The notes under the pieces: model-generated
The model's input: only the letters and a program-made list of their open reading frames with translations
What the model was told of the DNA's origin: nothing
The model's database searches: none
Made by a program: the position numbers and the translations under genes
Origin: Gymnodinialimonas sp. 57CJ19
GTDB taxonomy: Bacteria; Pseudomonadota; Alphaproteobacteria; Rhodobacterales; Rhodobacteraceae
DNA length: 64,000 bases
Assembly (NCBI RefSeq): GCF_038396845.1
Contig: NZ_CP151587.1
Span: 1-64,000 of the forward strand
Reading direction: 5' to 3'
Part shown: one piece after another, positions 40,158 to 50,203 of the stretch
How the letters are laid out: every line of letters begins with the position of its first letter
How positions within the stretch are numbered: the stretch's first letter is position 1

Positions 40158-41214
40158 GCGCGCCGTCCACAGGTTCCGCCACGGCACGAAGATCACCCGA
40201 GTTCGTCGCCGCGAAGACCGCGACGCCAGCACTGGGGTCAATGTAAGCCACCGCATACCAAAACGTGTTAGAGCCTGCGTGAACAAGGCTCCCGTCTTCG
40301 TCCACCCCCCAACCCATCGCGTAGCCTTCGATGTTGTCTGTGTAACCGCGATCGCCCGCCGCTGAGTGAAGCACCTCCCATGTGGCCGGGCTGAGGAAGC
40401 TTTCGTCCCGCACCAAATGCGCCCGCAGATAGCGCAGCATATCGCCTGCGCTCAGGTGCACCCGCCCCGCAGGGCCCATGGCGGGGATGTTATCGGCCTC
40501 GGGCCCCTGCCCCGCAGACCGCACACCGCGCAGCAGGCGTGTGGCGTGGCCCTCAATCGCCTCGCCTTGGGGCGGGCCGAACCCGGCGCTTTCCATGCCG
40601 AGCGGCCCGAAAACATGCTCCTGCATCAGCTCTTCCCACGGGGCGCCGCCGACAGCCTCCAGCATTGCGCCCGCCACCACGTAGCCCGCGTTTGAATAGA
40701 CGAATTCGCCGACGGCCGTTTCGGGCGGACTGTATAGCATCTCGGCCACGTAGTCGTGGCGTGGTCCTTCGCCCAGATCCGCCGCTGAGGCGCCAGGCAA
40801 GTTTGCCGCCATGCCCGATTGGTGGGAGAGCAGCGCGCGCAGCGGCGTGCCGTGCCAATCCGCGTGCATCTCGGGGAAAGCATCGCCCAGAACCGCGCCG
40901 ATGCGTGTGTCCCATGTGATCGCGCCCGCCTCTACCATCCTTGCGGCCAATGTGGCGGTCATGCCTTTGGTGATAGACCCCACGTGCCAGGCGTCGCCCA
41001 CCTGCACGGCGTCTTCCCCGTCCACCACGCGGGTACCTGCCACGCCGACTTCCATCGCCTCCGCCGTGACCCAACCCGCCGCCGCGCCGGGCACGTTGCG
41101 CAGCGCCACCAACTGTGTCGCGATTTCCTGCGGCGACGCCGGTGGCACGTCTTGTGCCGCTGCAGATCCCGCCAGACCGAACGCGATTCCCAGTGACCGA
41201 ACCAATTTTCGCAT
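40132..41214 (-). CDS. exported serine hydrolase (class C beta-lactamase-like)
   Basis: A 360-residue protein with a Sec signal peptide (residues 1-20, ending AAAQ). The penicillin-binding fold motifs are present: SITK at residues 80-83, YSN at 173-175, and a C-terminal HAG in VHAGSNTFW. The family includes esterases, D-aminopeptidases and beta-lactamases; substrate cannot be read from sequence, and HAG in place of KTG argues for esterase or peptidase activity. The ATG at 41214 opens the signal peptide and follows a GAGAGGG stretch. It overlaps the transporter gene end by 26 bases and diverges from gcrA. Confidence 0.88.
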   Translation of the reverse strand: MRKLVRSLGIAFGLAGSAAAQDVPPASPQEIATQLVALRNVPGAAAGWVTAEAMEVGVAGTRVVDGEDAVQVGDAWHVGSITKGMTATLAARMVEAGAITWDTRIGAVLGDAFPEMHADWHGTPLRALLSHQSGMAANLPGASAADLGEGPRHDYVAEMLYSPPETAVGEFVYSNAGYVVAGAMLEAVGGAPWEELMQEHVFGPLGMESAGFGPPQGEAIEGHATRLLRGVRSAGQGPEADNIPAMGPAGRVHLSAGDMLRYLRAHLVRDESFLSPATWEVLHSAAGDRGYTDNIEGYAMGWGVDEDGSLVHAGSNTFWYAVAYIDPSAGVAVFAATNSGDLRAVAEPVDGALRAVLVGH

Positions 41215-41374
41215 GCTCACACCCTCTCTTGCGCTCAAAACCACCTGCACCACCTTGCCCTCGGCCCCGCGGACCCCCACAATAGGTCTTCAAATCGCGG
41301 AACACCCGCGCCATAAGCCCACGTTTATAAACCAATGCCGCGTGTGGCGGAACGATAGACCGGAAGGCACAGCT

Positions 41375-41977
41375 ATGTCCTGGACCGATGAACGGGTTGA
41401 GACGCTAAAAAAAATGTGGGGCGAGGGCCAGTCGGCCAGCCAGATCGCCAAAGAATTGGGCGGCGTGACGCGCAATGCCGTGATCGGCAAAGTGCACCGC
41501 TTGGGCCTGTCCAACCGCTCGGGCGGCGGCGGCACCTCTGCGCCATCCAAGCCCGCCCCCGCGGCAAAAGAAGCGCCGGCCGCAAAGGCCGCCCCCGCGC
41601 CCAAACCTGCGCCCAAGGCAGAGCCAGCCCCCGCCCCCAAGGCGGCCGAGGCTCCCGCCGCCGCGCCTGCGCCGCGCACCAACATCATGCCCCTGCGCAA
41701 GCCTATCGCGCCCGCAGGCCAGCCCCTGCCGCCGCAACCCTCGGCCAACGAGATCAGCCCAGAGGCGCTTGCAAAAGTGTCCGAGGTTGAGAAACACGCC
41801 AAAAAGATCAGCCTCATGGACCTGACCGAGCGTGTGTGCAAATGGCCCATCGGCGACCCGGCAACAGATGATTTCTACTTCTGCGGCTTGCCGGTGCAAC
41901 AAGGCAAACCTTACTGCGAGGCCCATGTGGGCGTGGCGTTCCAGCCCATGTCCTCTCGCCGGGACCGTCGCCGCTGA
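41375..41977 (+). CDS. gcrA: GcrA cell-cycle regulator
   Basis: A 200-residue GcrA. The N-terminal helix-turn-helix (residues 2-45: WTDERVETLKKMWGEGQSAS, then TRNAVIGKVHRLGL) recognises GANTC sites methylated by CcrM. A long Ala/Pro/Lys linker (about 50-110) joins it to the C-terminal domain (CKWPIGDP, CGLP, YCEAHVGVAFQP) that contacts RNA polymerase sigma-70. In Caulobacter it directs S-phase transcription. GGAAGG stands about 8 bases before the ATG at 41375. A strong terminator follows. Confidence 0.95.
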   Translation: MSWTDERVETLKKMWGEGQSASQIAKELGGVTRNAVIGKVHRLGLSNRSGGGGTSAPSKPAPAAKEAPAAKAAPAPKPAPKAEPAPAPKAAEAPAAAPAPRTNIMPLRKPIAPAGQPLPPQPSANEISPEALAKVSEVEKHAKKISLMDLTERVCKWPIGDPATDDFYFCGLPVQQGKPYCEAHVGVAFQPMSSRRDRRR

Positions 41978-41986
41978 ACACCTCGG

Positions 41987-42013
41987 GAGCCCGCGAAATT
42001 CGCGGGCTCTTTT
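41987..42013 (+). terminator. Rho-independent terminator of gcrA
   Basis: A 10-bp stem (GAGCCCGCGA / TCGCGGGCTC) with a 3-base loop followed by TTTTGTTTT, ten bases after the gcrA stop. Confidence 0.93.
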
Positions 42014-42092
42014 GTTTTGGGACGGCGGGCGGGGCGTTTTTGGCTTCAGCCAAACAGCGTCGCTCCCGGCCCGTCACATACCTTGACGGCCC

Positions 42093-42602
42093 TTAACGGC
42101 AGGCGCGGTTGACCTCTCGGTCCCGCAGACCGGTTTCCACCAACATACAGCGGTCGCGGGCCTCGTAGTAGTAGCCACGCGCATACCAGCCGATGGCGGT
42201 GTCGATGTCCCCATCGCTCAGCAACCACGCCCCGCGCAGGTAGCGGCCTGCGTATTCAAGGTTGGTGCGGGCATCCAACAGGTCATTGGCGCTACCCCGA
42301 TGGCCCATCTGCGCCGCCGTTTCCGGCAAAATTTGCATCAAGCCATAGTAGGGCCCGTTACGGGCATTGGCGCGGTAGTCGCTTTCGCGCTGGATCACCC
42401 GGTGAAGCAGCGCCGTGGGGATGTCGTGCCGGTCAGCATATTCGATAACCAACGCCCGCATTTCAGCGGTCTCGCCGGGGTAGAGGTCCGGTTGCCCACG
42501 CGTCACCGTGGGGGCCTCGTCTCGGCCTCCGCCAAAGCCCAGGATACCACCGCCGCAGCCCGCCAGCGCCACACATAGGGCCATCACGCAAATCGCTCTC
42601 AT
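42093..42602 (-). CDS. lipoprotein lytic transglycosylase (SLT domain)
   Basis: A 169-residue protein with a lipoprotein signal peptide ending LAGC (Cys16). The transglycosylase domain has the catalytic Glu73 in QRESDYRAN and the YYGLMQILPETA motif (about 84-95). LEYAGRYL and the two late cysteines (CMLVE and NRACR) complete it. It cleaves glycan strands of peptidoglycan from the membrane anchor. The gene overlaps the upstream asmA-like gene by 4 bp and is therefore translated with it. Confidence 0.9.
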   Translation of the reverse strand: MRAICVMALCVALAGCGGGILGFGGGRDEAPTVTRGQPDLYPGETAEMRALVIEYADRHDIPTALLHRVIQRESDYRANARNGPYYGLMQILPETAAQMGHRGSANDLLDARTNLEYAGRYLRGAWLLSDGDIDTAIGWYARGYYYEARDRCMLVETGLRDREVNRACR

Positions 42603-44590
42603 TCGCTTTCAACTCCATTGCCGAAAATCAACCGCTCCACGCCGAGGATAAACTCATCGGTCAGCTGTTGTTCGATGTCTTCAGGGCTATCGCCCGCCTG
42701 TATATCGGTGCCCAGTAGCTCATTCGCGCCGTCCCGCGCCAGTTCTTCCAGGCGGTCTTCTTCGGCCTCCAGCGCCGCGCGGGCCTCGGCCTCCAGGCGG
42801 GCCGTTTCCTCGGCCAGTTCAATCTCGGCCAACAGCGCCAAGTCCGGGCCGATCACCGGCGCGGCCCATGGTCCGGTCACAGCAATCGGCACGCGGACCG
42901 TTGCCACCCCATCGGCGTCGCGCAGCACGCCGGGGATCAGCGTGTAATCGACCGTCATGGCCGCCAAATCAGCCTCTCCCGCGCCACGCACTTCGCCCCA
43001 CGGGGCGTCCAGCAACAGGTTTTCGTTCTGCAATACGCCGTCGCGGACGATGAAATCTGCGGTGACCCGGTCATAAGTCGTGCGCTGGCCCTCCCCCTGA
43101 AACGAGGGATCGAAATTGCGCAACATCCCACCCAGATCGAGCCCCAATAGCGCGCCCTGCCCCAGGGCCACGTCGCCCTCGGCCTCTAGCCCATCCATGA
43201 TGGTGTGCAGATCATTGCCGACCCCCAGAAATTCGAGCGAGGCCGATCCCGTCCCCTCCATGCGTTCATATTCCGCCATCGCGGTCAGCAGCGGGCGTAG
43301 CGCCACGTCGGATAGGATCAGATCGCCGCCCACCGACAGGCCGCCGCGTCCGTTGATCACGAATTGTCCCGCCAACTGTCCCTCGTAAGTGCGGATCGAG
43401 GCGATATCGAACACCAACCGCCCCCGGTTGATCCGGGCCCGCAGGTCAATATCGCTCAGGGCCACAGCGCCCAGATCAAGATTATCGGCGCGGACGGTCA
43501 GGTCAGCGTCAGTGGTAAACAGGCCAGACACGTCAATAATATCCCTCGGCCAGCCTTCCCCCGCTTCTGGCGTGTCATCGCGGGCTTCCAACAGGCCCGG
43601 CAAGGCGATCTCTCCGCCGGTGATCGTGCCGCGCAACATGGGGCGGTCCTCTCCCGGCACCAAATCGGCGGCGACGCTCAGCAGGGTGTCATCCAACCTC
43701 ACCAAGCCCTCGCGCAGGTGCAGCGATCCTTCCTGTGACAGCCGCACATCGCCCGAGACGGCGATCTGGCTGCGGCCCAAACCTTCCGGCACCTCAGGCA
43801 TAGCCCCGCCCGCCAGTGCCACCAGCGGGGCCAAATCCTCGGCACTCAGGTTCATCGCGCCTTGGGCAGTGGCGTCCAGCGCAAACGCGCCCTCGTACCC
43901 GATGGACCCGCCCTGCCAGCGCAGCGTGGCCACCACCGGGCGGGCTTCCCCGGCCAGCAGTCCAGACGCGCCGTCGATCGTGGCCTCCAGCATCAGCGGC
44001 ACGCCGTTGACCTGCGCGTCCCCTTCCAAAGCGACCGGGCCGCCCGCGTCGGGCAGGCGCACGGTGGCGTCCAGTTGCGACACGTCCCAATCGGCCCCGC
44101 CTTCGCGGTCCAGATAGCGCACGCGGGCGCCTCGGATAATCGCCTCGTCAAAGCCGATCTGCATTGATCTGGCTTCGCCTTCGCTGGCCGCGGCTCCGCC
44201 CCTTGCGTCGCTCATATCCCAGGACATGCGCCCGTCCTCGGCGCGAACCAGCAGGATCTGCGCCCCCTCAAACACCGCCCGCTGCACTTGAATATCGCCC
44301 GAGAACAAGCCGCGCCACGCCACGCCCACGTTGACCCTTTCTGCCTCGATCATCGGGGCGGCTCCGGCCCATGTGGGGTTTCCGACGCGCAGGCCCTCGA
44401 TCACGATGCCCAAGTCAGGCCACAGCGTTGGCCGCGCCTCTCCGCTGATCGTCACCGACCGCCCCGTGGCTTGGGTGATGCGGTCACTGGCAATCTCTGC
44501 GATCCGCTCGGCGGGGATCAGCAAAATCGTGCCCAAAGCCAAAAACAACAGGACGACGACCGCGCCCAAAATTCTGAATATCCACCGCAT
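42599..44590 (-). CDS. AsmA family protein
   Basis: A 663-residue AsmA-like protein. One N-terminal membrane anchor (about residues 4-25) is followed by the conserved region [24 protein letters not shown] and [10 protein letters not shown] (about 40-77), then a long beta-strand-rich periplasmic region. An Ala/Glu-rich helix lies near the C terminus (about residues 590-625). AsmA-family proteins are thought to form lipid-conducting bridges between membranes. It is upstream partner of the transglycosylase lipoprotein and divergent from rimO. Confidence 0.9.
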   Translation of the reverse strand: MRWIFRILGAVVVLLFLALGTILLIPAERIAEIASDRITQATGRSVTISGEARPTLWPDLGIVIEGLRVGNPTWAGAAPMIEAERVNVGVAWRGLFSGDIQVQRAVFEGAQILLVRAEDGRMSWDMSDARGGAAASEGEARSMQIGFDEAIIRGARVRYLDREGGADWDVSQLDATVRLPDAGGPVALEGDAQVNGVPLMLEATIDGASGLLAGEARPVVATLRWQGGSIGYEGAFALDATAQGAMNLSAEDLAPLVALAGGAMPEVPEGLGRSQIAVSGDVRLSQEGSLHLREGLVRLDDTLLSVAADLVPGEDRPMLRGTITGGEIALPGLLEARDDTPEAGEGWPRDIIDVSGLFTTDADLTVRADNLDLGAVALSDIDLRARINRGRLVFDIASIRTYEGQLAGQFVINGRGGLSVGGDLILSDVALRPLLTAMAEYERMEGTGSASLEFLGVGNDLHTIMDGLEAEGDVALGQGALLGLDLGGMLRNFDPSFQGEGQRTTYDRVTADFIVRDGVLQNENLLLDAPWGEVRGAGEADLAAMTVDYTLIPGVLRDADGVATVRVPIAVTGPWAAPVIGPDLALLAEIELAEETARLEAEARAALEAEEDRLEELARDGANELLGTDIQAGDSPEDIEQQLTDEFILGVERLIFGNGVESE

Positions 44591-44730
44591 TTTCTGGGCC
44601 TTACTTGCTCAATACCCCCAGCCTATCGCGGTTGAGGCGCTTCGCACATCCAAAACCTGCACAAACGGCAAGGCTTTGCCGATCCACGCGGGCCTTTCCT
44701 TGGCATCGCGCAGCGGCTATCTGGCAAGGC

Positions 44731-46098
44731 ATGAGCCAGAACCCACCCCTTCTCCGCCCCGACTTGGCCCGCGCCCGCGTGCCCGATGATGCCCGCCCCG
44801 GTCAGCCCCGTATCGGCATGGTGTCGCTCGGTTGCCCCAAGGCCTTGGTGGATAGCGAACGCATCCTGACCCGCCTGCGGGCCGAGGGCTATGCGATCAG
44901 CCCCGATTACACCGGGGCCGAAGCGGTGATTGTGAACACCTGTGGCTTCCTTGATAGCGCCAAACTTGAAAGCCTCGATGCCATTGGTGAGGCGTTGGAG
45001 GCCAACGGCAAAGTTATCGTCACGGGCTGTTTGGGGGCGGAGCCGGAGTATATCACCGGTGCCCATCCCAAGGTTCTGGCCGTCACCGGACCGCAACAAT
45101 ACGAACAGGTCTTGGATGCCGTCCACGGGGCCGTGCCGCCGTCGCCCGATCCGTTTGTTGATCTGCTGCCTGCGGCGGGCGTGAAGCTGACGCCGCGCCA
45201 CTATGCCTATCTGAAGATTTCCGAGGGCTGCGACCACAAGTGCAAATTCTGCATCATCCCCGACATGCGGGGCAAGCTCGCCTCTCGCCCTCAAAAAGCG
45301 GTGATGCGCGAGGCCGAGAAACTGGTGGAAAGTGGCGTGAAAGAGCTGCTGATCATCTCTCAGGATACCTCCGCCTATGGCGTTGACTGGAAGGGTCGAG
45401 ACGAGAAGTTTCCGATCCTTGGTCTGTCTCGTGATCTGGCCACCCTGGGCGCTTGGGTGCGCTTGCATTACGTCTACCCCTACCCCCATGTGCGCGAGCT
45501 GATCCCCCTGATGGCCGATCCCGCCAACGGGTTGCTGCCCTATCTGGATATCCCGTTCCAACACGCCCACCCCGATGTGCTCAAACGCATGGCGCGGCCT
45601 GCGGCGGCGTCTCGTACGCTTGATGAGATCCGGGCGTGGCGGGCTGATTGCCCCGATATCACCCTGCGCTCCACCTTCATTGTCGGCTACCCCGGCGAGA
45701 CCGAGGCCGAGTTCCAGACCCTTCTGGATTGGCTCGACGAAGCGCAACTGGATCGCATCGGCTGCTTCCAGTACGAAAACGTCGATGGCGCGCGGTCCAA
45801 CGCGCTGCCAGATCACGTGCCAGCCGAGGTCAAACAAGACCGTTGGGACCGCTTCATGGAGAAGGCCCAAGCGATTTCCGAGGCCAAGTTGCAAGCCAAA
45901 GTGGGCCGCACCATGCAAGTGCTGGTGGACGCCGTGGACGAAGAAGGCGCCACCTGCCGGACCACGGCAGACGCGCCCGAAATCGACGGCAACCTGTTCA
46001 TCGACGAAGGGTTTGAGCACCTGAAGCCCGGCGACATGGTCACGGTCGAGGTAGACGAAGCCAGCGATTACGACCTTTGGGGGACACCAACCGCCTAA
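44731..46098 (+). CDS. rimO: ribosomal protein uS12 methylthiotransferase
   Basis: A 455-residue radical SAM enzyme that adds a methylthio group to an Asp of ribosomal protein S12. Cys35, Cys71 and Cys100 bind the auxiliary cluster, and Cys167, Cys171 and Cys174 ([10 protein letters not shown]) bind the radical SAM cluster. [14 protein letters not shown] is the RimO-type N-terminal signature that separates it from MiaB. The C-terminal TRAM domain is complete. The start at 44731 (MSQNPPL) is best by homology, though the ribosome binding site is weak. The stop overlaps the YigZ-like stop by 4 bp on the other strand. Confidence 0.96.
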   Translation: MSQNPPLLRPDLARARVPDDARPGQPRIGMVSLGCPKALVDSERILTRLRAEGYAISPDYTGAEAVIVNTCGFLDSAKLESLDAIGEALEANGKVIVTGCLGAEPEYITGAHPKVLAVTGPQQYEQVLDAVHGAVPPSPDPFVDLLPAAGVKLTPRHYAYLKISEGCDHKCKFCIIPDMRGKLASRPQKAVMREAEKLVESGVKELLIISQDTSAYGVDWKGRDEKFPILGLSRDLATLGAWVRLHYVYPYPHVRELIPLMADPANGLLPYLDIPFQHAHPDVLKRMARPAAASRTLDEIRAWRADCPDITLRSTFIVGYPGETEAEFQTLLDWLDEAQLDRIGCFQYENVDGARSNALPDHVPAEVKQDRWDRFMEKAQAISEAKLQAKVGRTMQVLVDAVDEEGATCRTTADAPEIDGNLFIDEGFEHLKPGDMVTVEVDEASDYDLWGTPTA

Positions 46099-46442
46099 AG
46101 CGCCTCTAGATAAGTGCGCACGCAGGTGGCGACGTGGCGAAAGCGGTCGCCGCCCAGGTGTTTGCCCCCGTACCAGCGCGTGACCACAACCACGTGATTG
46201 CGCAGGTCTTCACGCTCCAGCATTTGCAAGATCACCTGGCCCGCGCCGCCCTCTCCGTCGTCGTTTTTCAGCGGTCCGTCGGACAGCAAGACCGCCCAGG
46301 TGTTATGGGTCGCCTTGGCGTATTTCTTCTTGCGTTTAAGCTCTTTCAGGAACGCATCCACGCCCGCGCGGTCCGTCACGACCCCGCCCGAGACCGCGTA
46401 TTTGGAGCCTCGGTCGCTTACGACCCCTTCAATCAACACCAA
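46095..46442 (-). CDS. YigZ/IMPACT family protein, N-terminal domain only
   Basis: A 115-residue protein consisting of the UPF0029/IMPACT N-terminal domain: [15 protein letters not shown] (about 39-53), [15 protein letters not shown] (about 61-75) and [14 protein letters not shown] (about 88-101). E. coli YigZ is about 200 residues with an added C-terminal domain that is absent here. The function is unknown; eukaryotic IMPACT regulates translation. It overlaps the upstream M48 peptidase gene by 10 bases and converges on rimO. Confidence 0.85.
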   Translation of the reverse strand: MVLIEGVVSDRGSKYAVSGGVVTDRAGVDAFLKELKRKKKYAKATHNTWAVLLSDGPLKNDDGEGGAGQVILQMLEREDLRNHVVVVTRWYGGKHLGGDRFRHVATCVRTYLEAL

Positions 46443-47134
46443 CGTGCAGCCGCTTCGCTCACCGTTCTGATCCGCGCCGCATTGGGCGGATGGGTGGCAA
46501 AGACCCGCGCGCCGGGGTCGGGCAATTGGCTAAAGAAACGCGCACCTACGACAGGGTCGAAGCCTGCACGACAGGTCAGGATCGTGCCAAGGCTATCGGC
46601 CTCCAACTCGGCCCTTTGGCTGAATTCCGAGGTGCTCAGCATTGCCCCCCGCTGCGCAGCTGCGATGATCTCCGGCCTGCTTGCGCCACGCCGCTGCGCG
46701 GTTGTGCCAAACACCTCCGCGCCCGCACGGGCTGCCGCCTGTTGCTGGCCGATATGCTCGGCGATGTGGTGGGCGGTCTCATGGCCGATAACGAAGGCAA
46801 GTTCGTCGTCGTTCCGAACCGTTCTGATCATGCCGAGGGTCAGGATGATGATCGGTCGCCCATCTTCACGGTTGATCGTCTGGAACGCATTCACCCCGGC
46901 GCGGGGATCACGATTAACCAGAAACTCGAAATCACAGTTGAGCAGCGGCGCTTGGGTCCGGCACATTTGTTCGGCCACCGGCTCCATCCGCCGTGTGACC
47001 TCTACCGCGCGGGCGACGGAAACGGGGACACTCTCTGGCACCGCCACGCTACCACCGCCGCCGTTCACGGTTGGCGTGGTTGTGACACAGGCGCTGAGCG
47101 CGAGAGCGGACAGAAGGGGGATAAGGGCGCGCAT
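46433..47134 (-). CDS. M48-family zinc metalloprotease lipoprotein
   Basis: A 233-residue protein with a lipoprotein signal peptide ending LSAC (Cys16). The zinc motif HETAH lies at residues 118-122 and the third ligand is in AELEAD (about 175-180), so the active site is complete. It resembles periplasmic M48 peptidases such as BepA and LoiP that survey outer-membrane proteins. Homologues are usually larger with TPR repeats, which are absent here. The start at 47134 opens the signal peptide. It is transcribed with the YigZ-like gene. Confidence 0.9.
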   Translation of the reverse strand: MRALIPLLSALALSACVTTTPTVNGGGGSVAVPESVPVSVARAVEVTRRMEPVAEQMCRTQAPLLNCDFEFLVNRDPRAGVNAFQTINREDGRPIIILTLGMIRTVRNDDELAFVIGHETAHHIAEHIGQQQAAARAGAEVFGTTAQRRGASRPEIIAAAQRGAMLSTSEFSQRAELEADSLGTILTCRAGFDPVVGARFFSQLPDPGARVFATHPPNAARIRTVSEAAARWC

Positions 47135-47232
47135 CGAAGTCTCCGGCAGGGTGGCCTTAACACTAGCTGCACCCGCCCCGGCGTCCAGAGCATTCCCGTT
47201 CACAGAGCCGTAAGAACGGCTATACTCAGACC

Positions 47233-47619
47233 ATGGAAAGCACGCGCATCTTTTATAATGACCGTTGCCCCATCTGTCGGGCAGAAATGCGGCACTACAC
47301 CCGCCGCGCCAAGGCGGCCCATGCGCCCTTGGTGTTTGTGGATGTGAACAGCATCGACACAACCCAATGGGCGCTGACCGAAACGCAAGCCACCCGCCGT
47401 CTGCACGCGAGATTGCCCGGTGGCCAGGTGATCGCGGGGATCGACGCCTTCGCCGCGATCTGGGATCACTTGCCGAGCCTGCGCTGGATGGCGCGCACCG
47501 TGAGACTTCCCGTGGTGGGGGCATTCTTTGCGCTACTCTATGACCGGGTTGCGGCCCCGATCCTTTACCGGATGCATCTGCGCAGAGAGAGGCTTGGCAA
47601 CCCCACTCCGCGCCCATAA
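47233..47619 (+). CDS. DCC-family thiol-disulfide oxidoreductase-like protein (DUF393)
   Basis: A 128-residue protein starting ESTRIFYNDRCPICRAEM, with the CPIC pair at residues 12-15 that defines the DUF393 (DCC) family. The fold is thioredoxin-like, and a redox activity is predicted but not demonstrated for the family. GIDAFAAIWDHLP in the middle and the hydrophobic C-terminal helix (about 95-110) fit the family. It is followed after 9 bases by a small conserved-looking gene. Confidence 0.87.
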   Translation: MESTRIFYNDRCPICRAEMRHYTRRAKAAHAPLVFVDVNSIDTTQWALTETQATRRLHARLPGGQVIAGIDAFAAIWDHLPSLRWMARTVRLPVVGAFFALLYDRVAAPILYRMHLRRERLGNPTPRP

Positions 47620-47628
47620 CCTACCCCC

Positions 47629-47868
47629 ATGTTTACCATTGAGCATGAATTCGACGCCACTGTTGTCACCCTCGTGGATGAGGGCGAACTGCCCTTGCAG
47701 GAAGACGTGATCGTCTCGGCGTTTGATGAATGTGTGACCCTGCAACAGGTGGATCCGCGCAGCGATCAGGTGCGTACGATCACGCTGTCATTGGACCAGG
47801 TCCGTGACCTTGCCGCTGCCCTCGATCTGCCCGAAGGGGCTTACCAACTGGCGCGGGACCAGACGTAA
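47629..47868 (+). CDS. small hypothetical protein (79 aa)
   Basis: A 79-residue acidic protein (MFTIEHEFDATVVTLVDEGE at the start) with no motif I recognise. It looks like a compact alpha/beta domain without membrane segments. It follows the DCC gene by 9 bases and precedes the HDAC-like gene by 41, so it is probably co-transcribed with one of them. Codon use is like its neighbours, which supports a real gene. Confidence 0.6.
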   Translation: MFTIEHEFDATVVTLVDEGELPLQEDVIVSAFDECVTLQQVDPRSDQVRTITLSLDQVRDLAAALDLPEGAYQLARDQT

Positions 47869-47909
47869 CCGCCTGGCACCAAGCCTCCCTCGAACCGAAG
47901 GAACTGCCC

Positions 47910-49010
47910 ATGACCACAGGATTTTTCTGGGATGAACGCTGCTTCTGGCATTCCGGCGGCAATTACGCGGGCCTGTTGCCTGTGGGCGGTCTGGTGCAGC
48001 CGGGGGGCGGTCTGCCCGAGAACCCCGAAACCAAGCGCCGCCTTGTGAACCTTCTTCATGTCACGGGCCTTTGGGGCGAACTCGCCACCCGTCATGCCCC
48101 CGTCGCGACAGAAGAAGACCTGCTGCGCGTTCACCCGCGCGACTATATCGAAACCTTCAAGGCCAAATCAGCCGAGGGCGGCGGAGAACTGGGCCTGCGC
48201 ACCCCCTTCGGCCCCGACGGGTTCGAGATCGCGAGCCTGTCAGCGGGCCTTGCCAAGGCGGCGCTTTTTGCGACTCTGAAGGGCGAGGTCGACAACGCCT
48301 ACGCCCTGTCGCGCCCCCCCGGCCACCATTGCTTGCCGGATTTTCCCAACGGGTTTTGCCTTCTTGCCAACCTCGCCATCGCGATTGAGGCGGCGCAAAC
48401 CCACAAGCTGACCGACCGTGTCGCCGTGATCGACTGGGACGTGCACCACGGCAATGGGACCGAGGCGATCTTCTACGACCGGGATGACGTGCTGACGATT
48501 TCGCTGCATCAAGAACGCAACTACCCGCTCGATAGTGGCGACTTCGCCGATCGCGGCTCGGACGGAGGTGTGGGGTATAACCTCAACATTCCCCTGCCGC
48601 CCGGCACCGGACACGCAGGCTATATTGAGGCCTTCGAGCGCCTCGTGATCCCGTCGCTTCACGCATTCCAGCCCGACGCGATTGTGGTGGCTTGCGGCTT
48701 CGATGCCTCGCTTGTGGACCCGCTGAGCCGGATGATCACCGGCGGCGACACCTTCCGCGCCATGACGGAAATGACCATGGCCGCCGCCGCCGACCTTTGC
48801 GATGGCCGTTTGATGATGGCCCATGAAGGCGGCTATTCTGAAGCCCACGTGCCCTTCCTCGGACATGGTGTTCTGGAAACCATGTCCGGTAGCGACATCC
48901 ATGCCGCTGATCCGTTTCAGGCAAAGTTTGAAGGCCAGCAACCGAACGAGCGTTTCAATCGCTACGTCTCCGACCTGATCGCCGAGATGGCCGAGACCCT
49001 CGATCTCTGA
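47910..49010 (+). CDS. class II histone deacetylase-like amidohydrolase
   Basis: A 366-residue protein of the acetoin utilisation/HDAC superfamily. RPPGHH (residues 135-140) carries the catalytic His pair. Zinc ligands are Asp177 and His179 in DWDVHHGNGT and Asp265 in ACGFDAS. Bacterial members deacetylate polyamines or other small amides more often than proteins; the substrate is open. AAGGA stands eight bases before the ATG. The active site appears complete. Confidence 0.92.
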   Translation: MTTGFFWDERCFWHSGGNYAGLLPVGGLVQPGGGLPENPETKRRLVNLLHVTGLWGELATRHAPVATEEDLLRVHPRDYIETFKAKSAEGGGELGLRTPFGPDGFEIASLSAGLAKAALFATLKGEVDNAYALSRPPGHHCLPDFPNGFCLLANLAIAIEAAQTHKLTDRVAVIDWDVHHGNGTEAIFYDRDDVLTISLHQERNYPLDSGDFADRGSDGGVGYNLNIPLPPGTGHAGYIEAFERLVIPSLHAFQPDAIVVACGFDASLVDPLSRMITGGDTFRAMTEMTMAAAADLCDGRLMMAHEGGYSEAHVPFLGHGVLETMSGSDIHAADPFQAKFEGQQPNERFNRYVSDLIAEMAETLDL

Positions 49011-49108
49011 CAAAGGGGGGGCGGGCCCCCTCCGGCGTAAGCGTCGTTGACTTAGCCGTCCCCCTCAGCCAATTTGCGCCGCAAAGCAGCACTTCAGGGG
49101 ATATACGC

Positions 49109-49804
49109 ATGAAAAAGGTCTATGGCTCAGCAGCAGAGGCGCTGGATGGCGTCCTTTTCGACGGCATGTTGATCGCAGCCGGCGGGTTTGGCCTGTGTGG
49201 CATCCCCGAACTGCTGATCGACGGCATCGTCGCGGCGGGCACCAAGGATATCACGGTCGCCTCCAATAACGCAGGTGTGGACGGCTTTGGCCTTGGCAAA
49301 CTGCTGGAGACACGCCAGATCAAGAAAATGATGTCGTCCTATGTGGGCGAAAACGCGGAATTCATGCGCCAGTACCTCTCCGGCGAGCTGGAGCTGGAGT
49401 TCAATCCCCAAGGCACCCTGGCTGAGCGGATGCGGGCCGGCGGCGCTGGCATCCCCGGCTTCTACACCAAGACCGGCGTCGGCACTGTGATTGCCGAAGG
49501 CAAAGAGGTGAAGACCTGGGGCGACCAGGATTACATTCTTGAAGAAGGCATCTTCGCCGATGTCTCGATCGTGAAGGCATGGAAAGCGGACGCCACCGGC
49601 AACGCCGTGTTCCGCAAGACCGCGCGCAACTTCAACCCTCCGGCGGCAATGTGCGGCAAGGTCTGCATCCTGGAGGTAGAAGAGATCGTCGAAACCGGCA
49701 CGCTGGACGGCGACGCCATCCACCTGCCGGGCATTTACGTGCACCGGATGATCCAGGGCGAGCACGAAAAGCGGATCGAGCAGCGGACGGTACGGGCGGC
49801 GTAA
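49109..49804 (+). CDS. scoA: 3-oxoacid CoA-transferase subunit A
   Basis: A 231-residue alpha subunit of a succinyl-CoA:3-ketoacid or acetoacetate CoA-transferase. GGFGLCGIPE (about residues 26-35) is the CoA-binding glycine-rich loop, and the region from ITVASNNAG to GAGIPGFYT fits the family. It activates acetoacetate with succinyl-CoA for use as carbon. Its partner scoB lies 2.3 kb further on, separated by three unrelated genes on the same strand. Confidence 0.93.
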   Translation: MKKVYGSAAEALDGVLFDGMLIAAGGFGLCGIPELLIDGIVAAGTKDITVASNNAGVDGFGLGKLLETRQIKKMMSSYVGENAEFMRQYLSGELELEFNPQGTLAERMRAGGAGIPGFYTKTGVGTVIAEGKEVKTWGDQDYILEEGIFADVSIVKAWKADATGNAVFRKTARNFNPPAAMCGKVCILEVEEIVETGTLDGDAIHLPGIYVHRMIQGEHEKRIEQRTVRAA

Positions 49805-50203
49805 ATGCGCGCCACACCGGGCGTTTCTGGCACTTCGCCAATCGTGCCGGTGTCTGACTTGACGACGAGCCTTGCGTTCTACACGCAACGGCTCGGCTTC
49901 ACCCATGAAGTCGGGAAAGCGGACGACGGCTATGGCTTGGTCCGCCGTGGGGCGCTGATGGTGGCCTTTGTAAACGCCGCAGATGAAGCGGCGCTGGCTG
50001 CGACGGCCAACAATATCTCGGCCCAGATGTGGGTGGATGATCTGGACGGCTATTGGACCGAGATCGCCCCGCGTCTGGCGGATCTCCCCGAAGGGCGCGT
50101 GCGTGCGCCGTTCGATCAAAGCTATGGCACCCGCGAATTTCACATCAAAGATCCTGACGGTTTCCTGATGCTGTTCACCCAAATGCAAGGGGGCGCATCG
50201 TGA
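49805..50203 (+). CDS. VOC superfamily (glyoxalase/bleomycin resistance-like) protein
   Basis: A 132-residue single-domain VOC protein: PIVPVSDLTTSLAFYTQRLGF at the N terminus (segments PIVPVSDLT and AFYTQRLGF), with FHIKDPDGFLMLF near the C terminus carrying the usual metal-ligand Glu/His region in modified form. It resembles bleomycin-resistance-like proteins; a real resistance role is not implied. Its ATG follows the scoA stop directly (TAAATG). The next gene starts inside its stop codon region. The substrate is unknown. Confidence 0.83.
   Translation: MRATPGVSGTSPIVPVSDLTTSLAFYTQRLGFTHEVGKADDGYGLVRRGALMVAFVNAADEAALAATANNISAQMWVDDLDGYWTEIAPRLADLPEGRVRAPFDQSYGTREFHIKDPDGFLMLFTQMQGGAS

Noticed and set aside
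49805..50203. Bleomycin resistance gene
   Set aside because: Only the general VOC fold is supported; there is no mobile element or resistance context.
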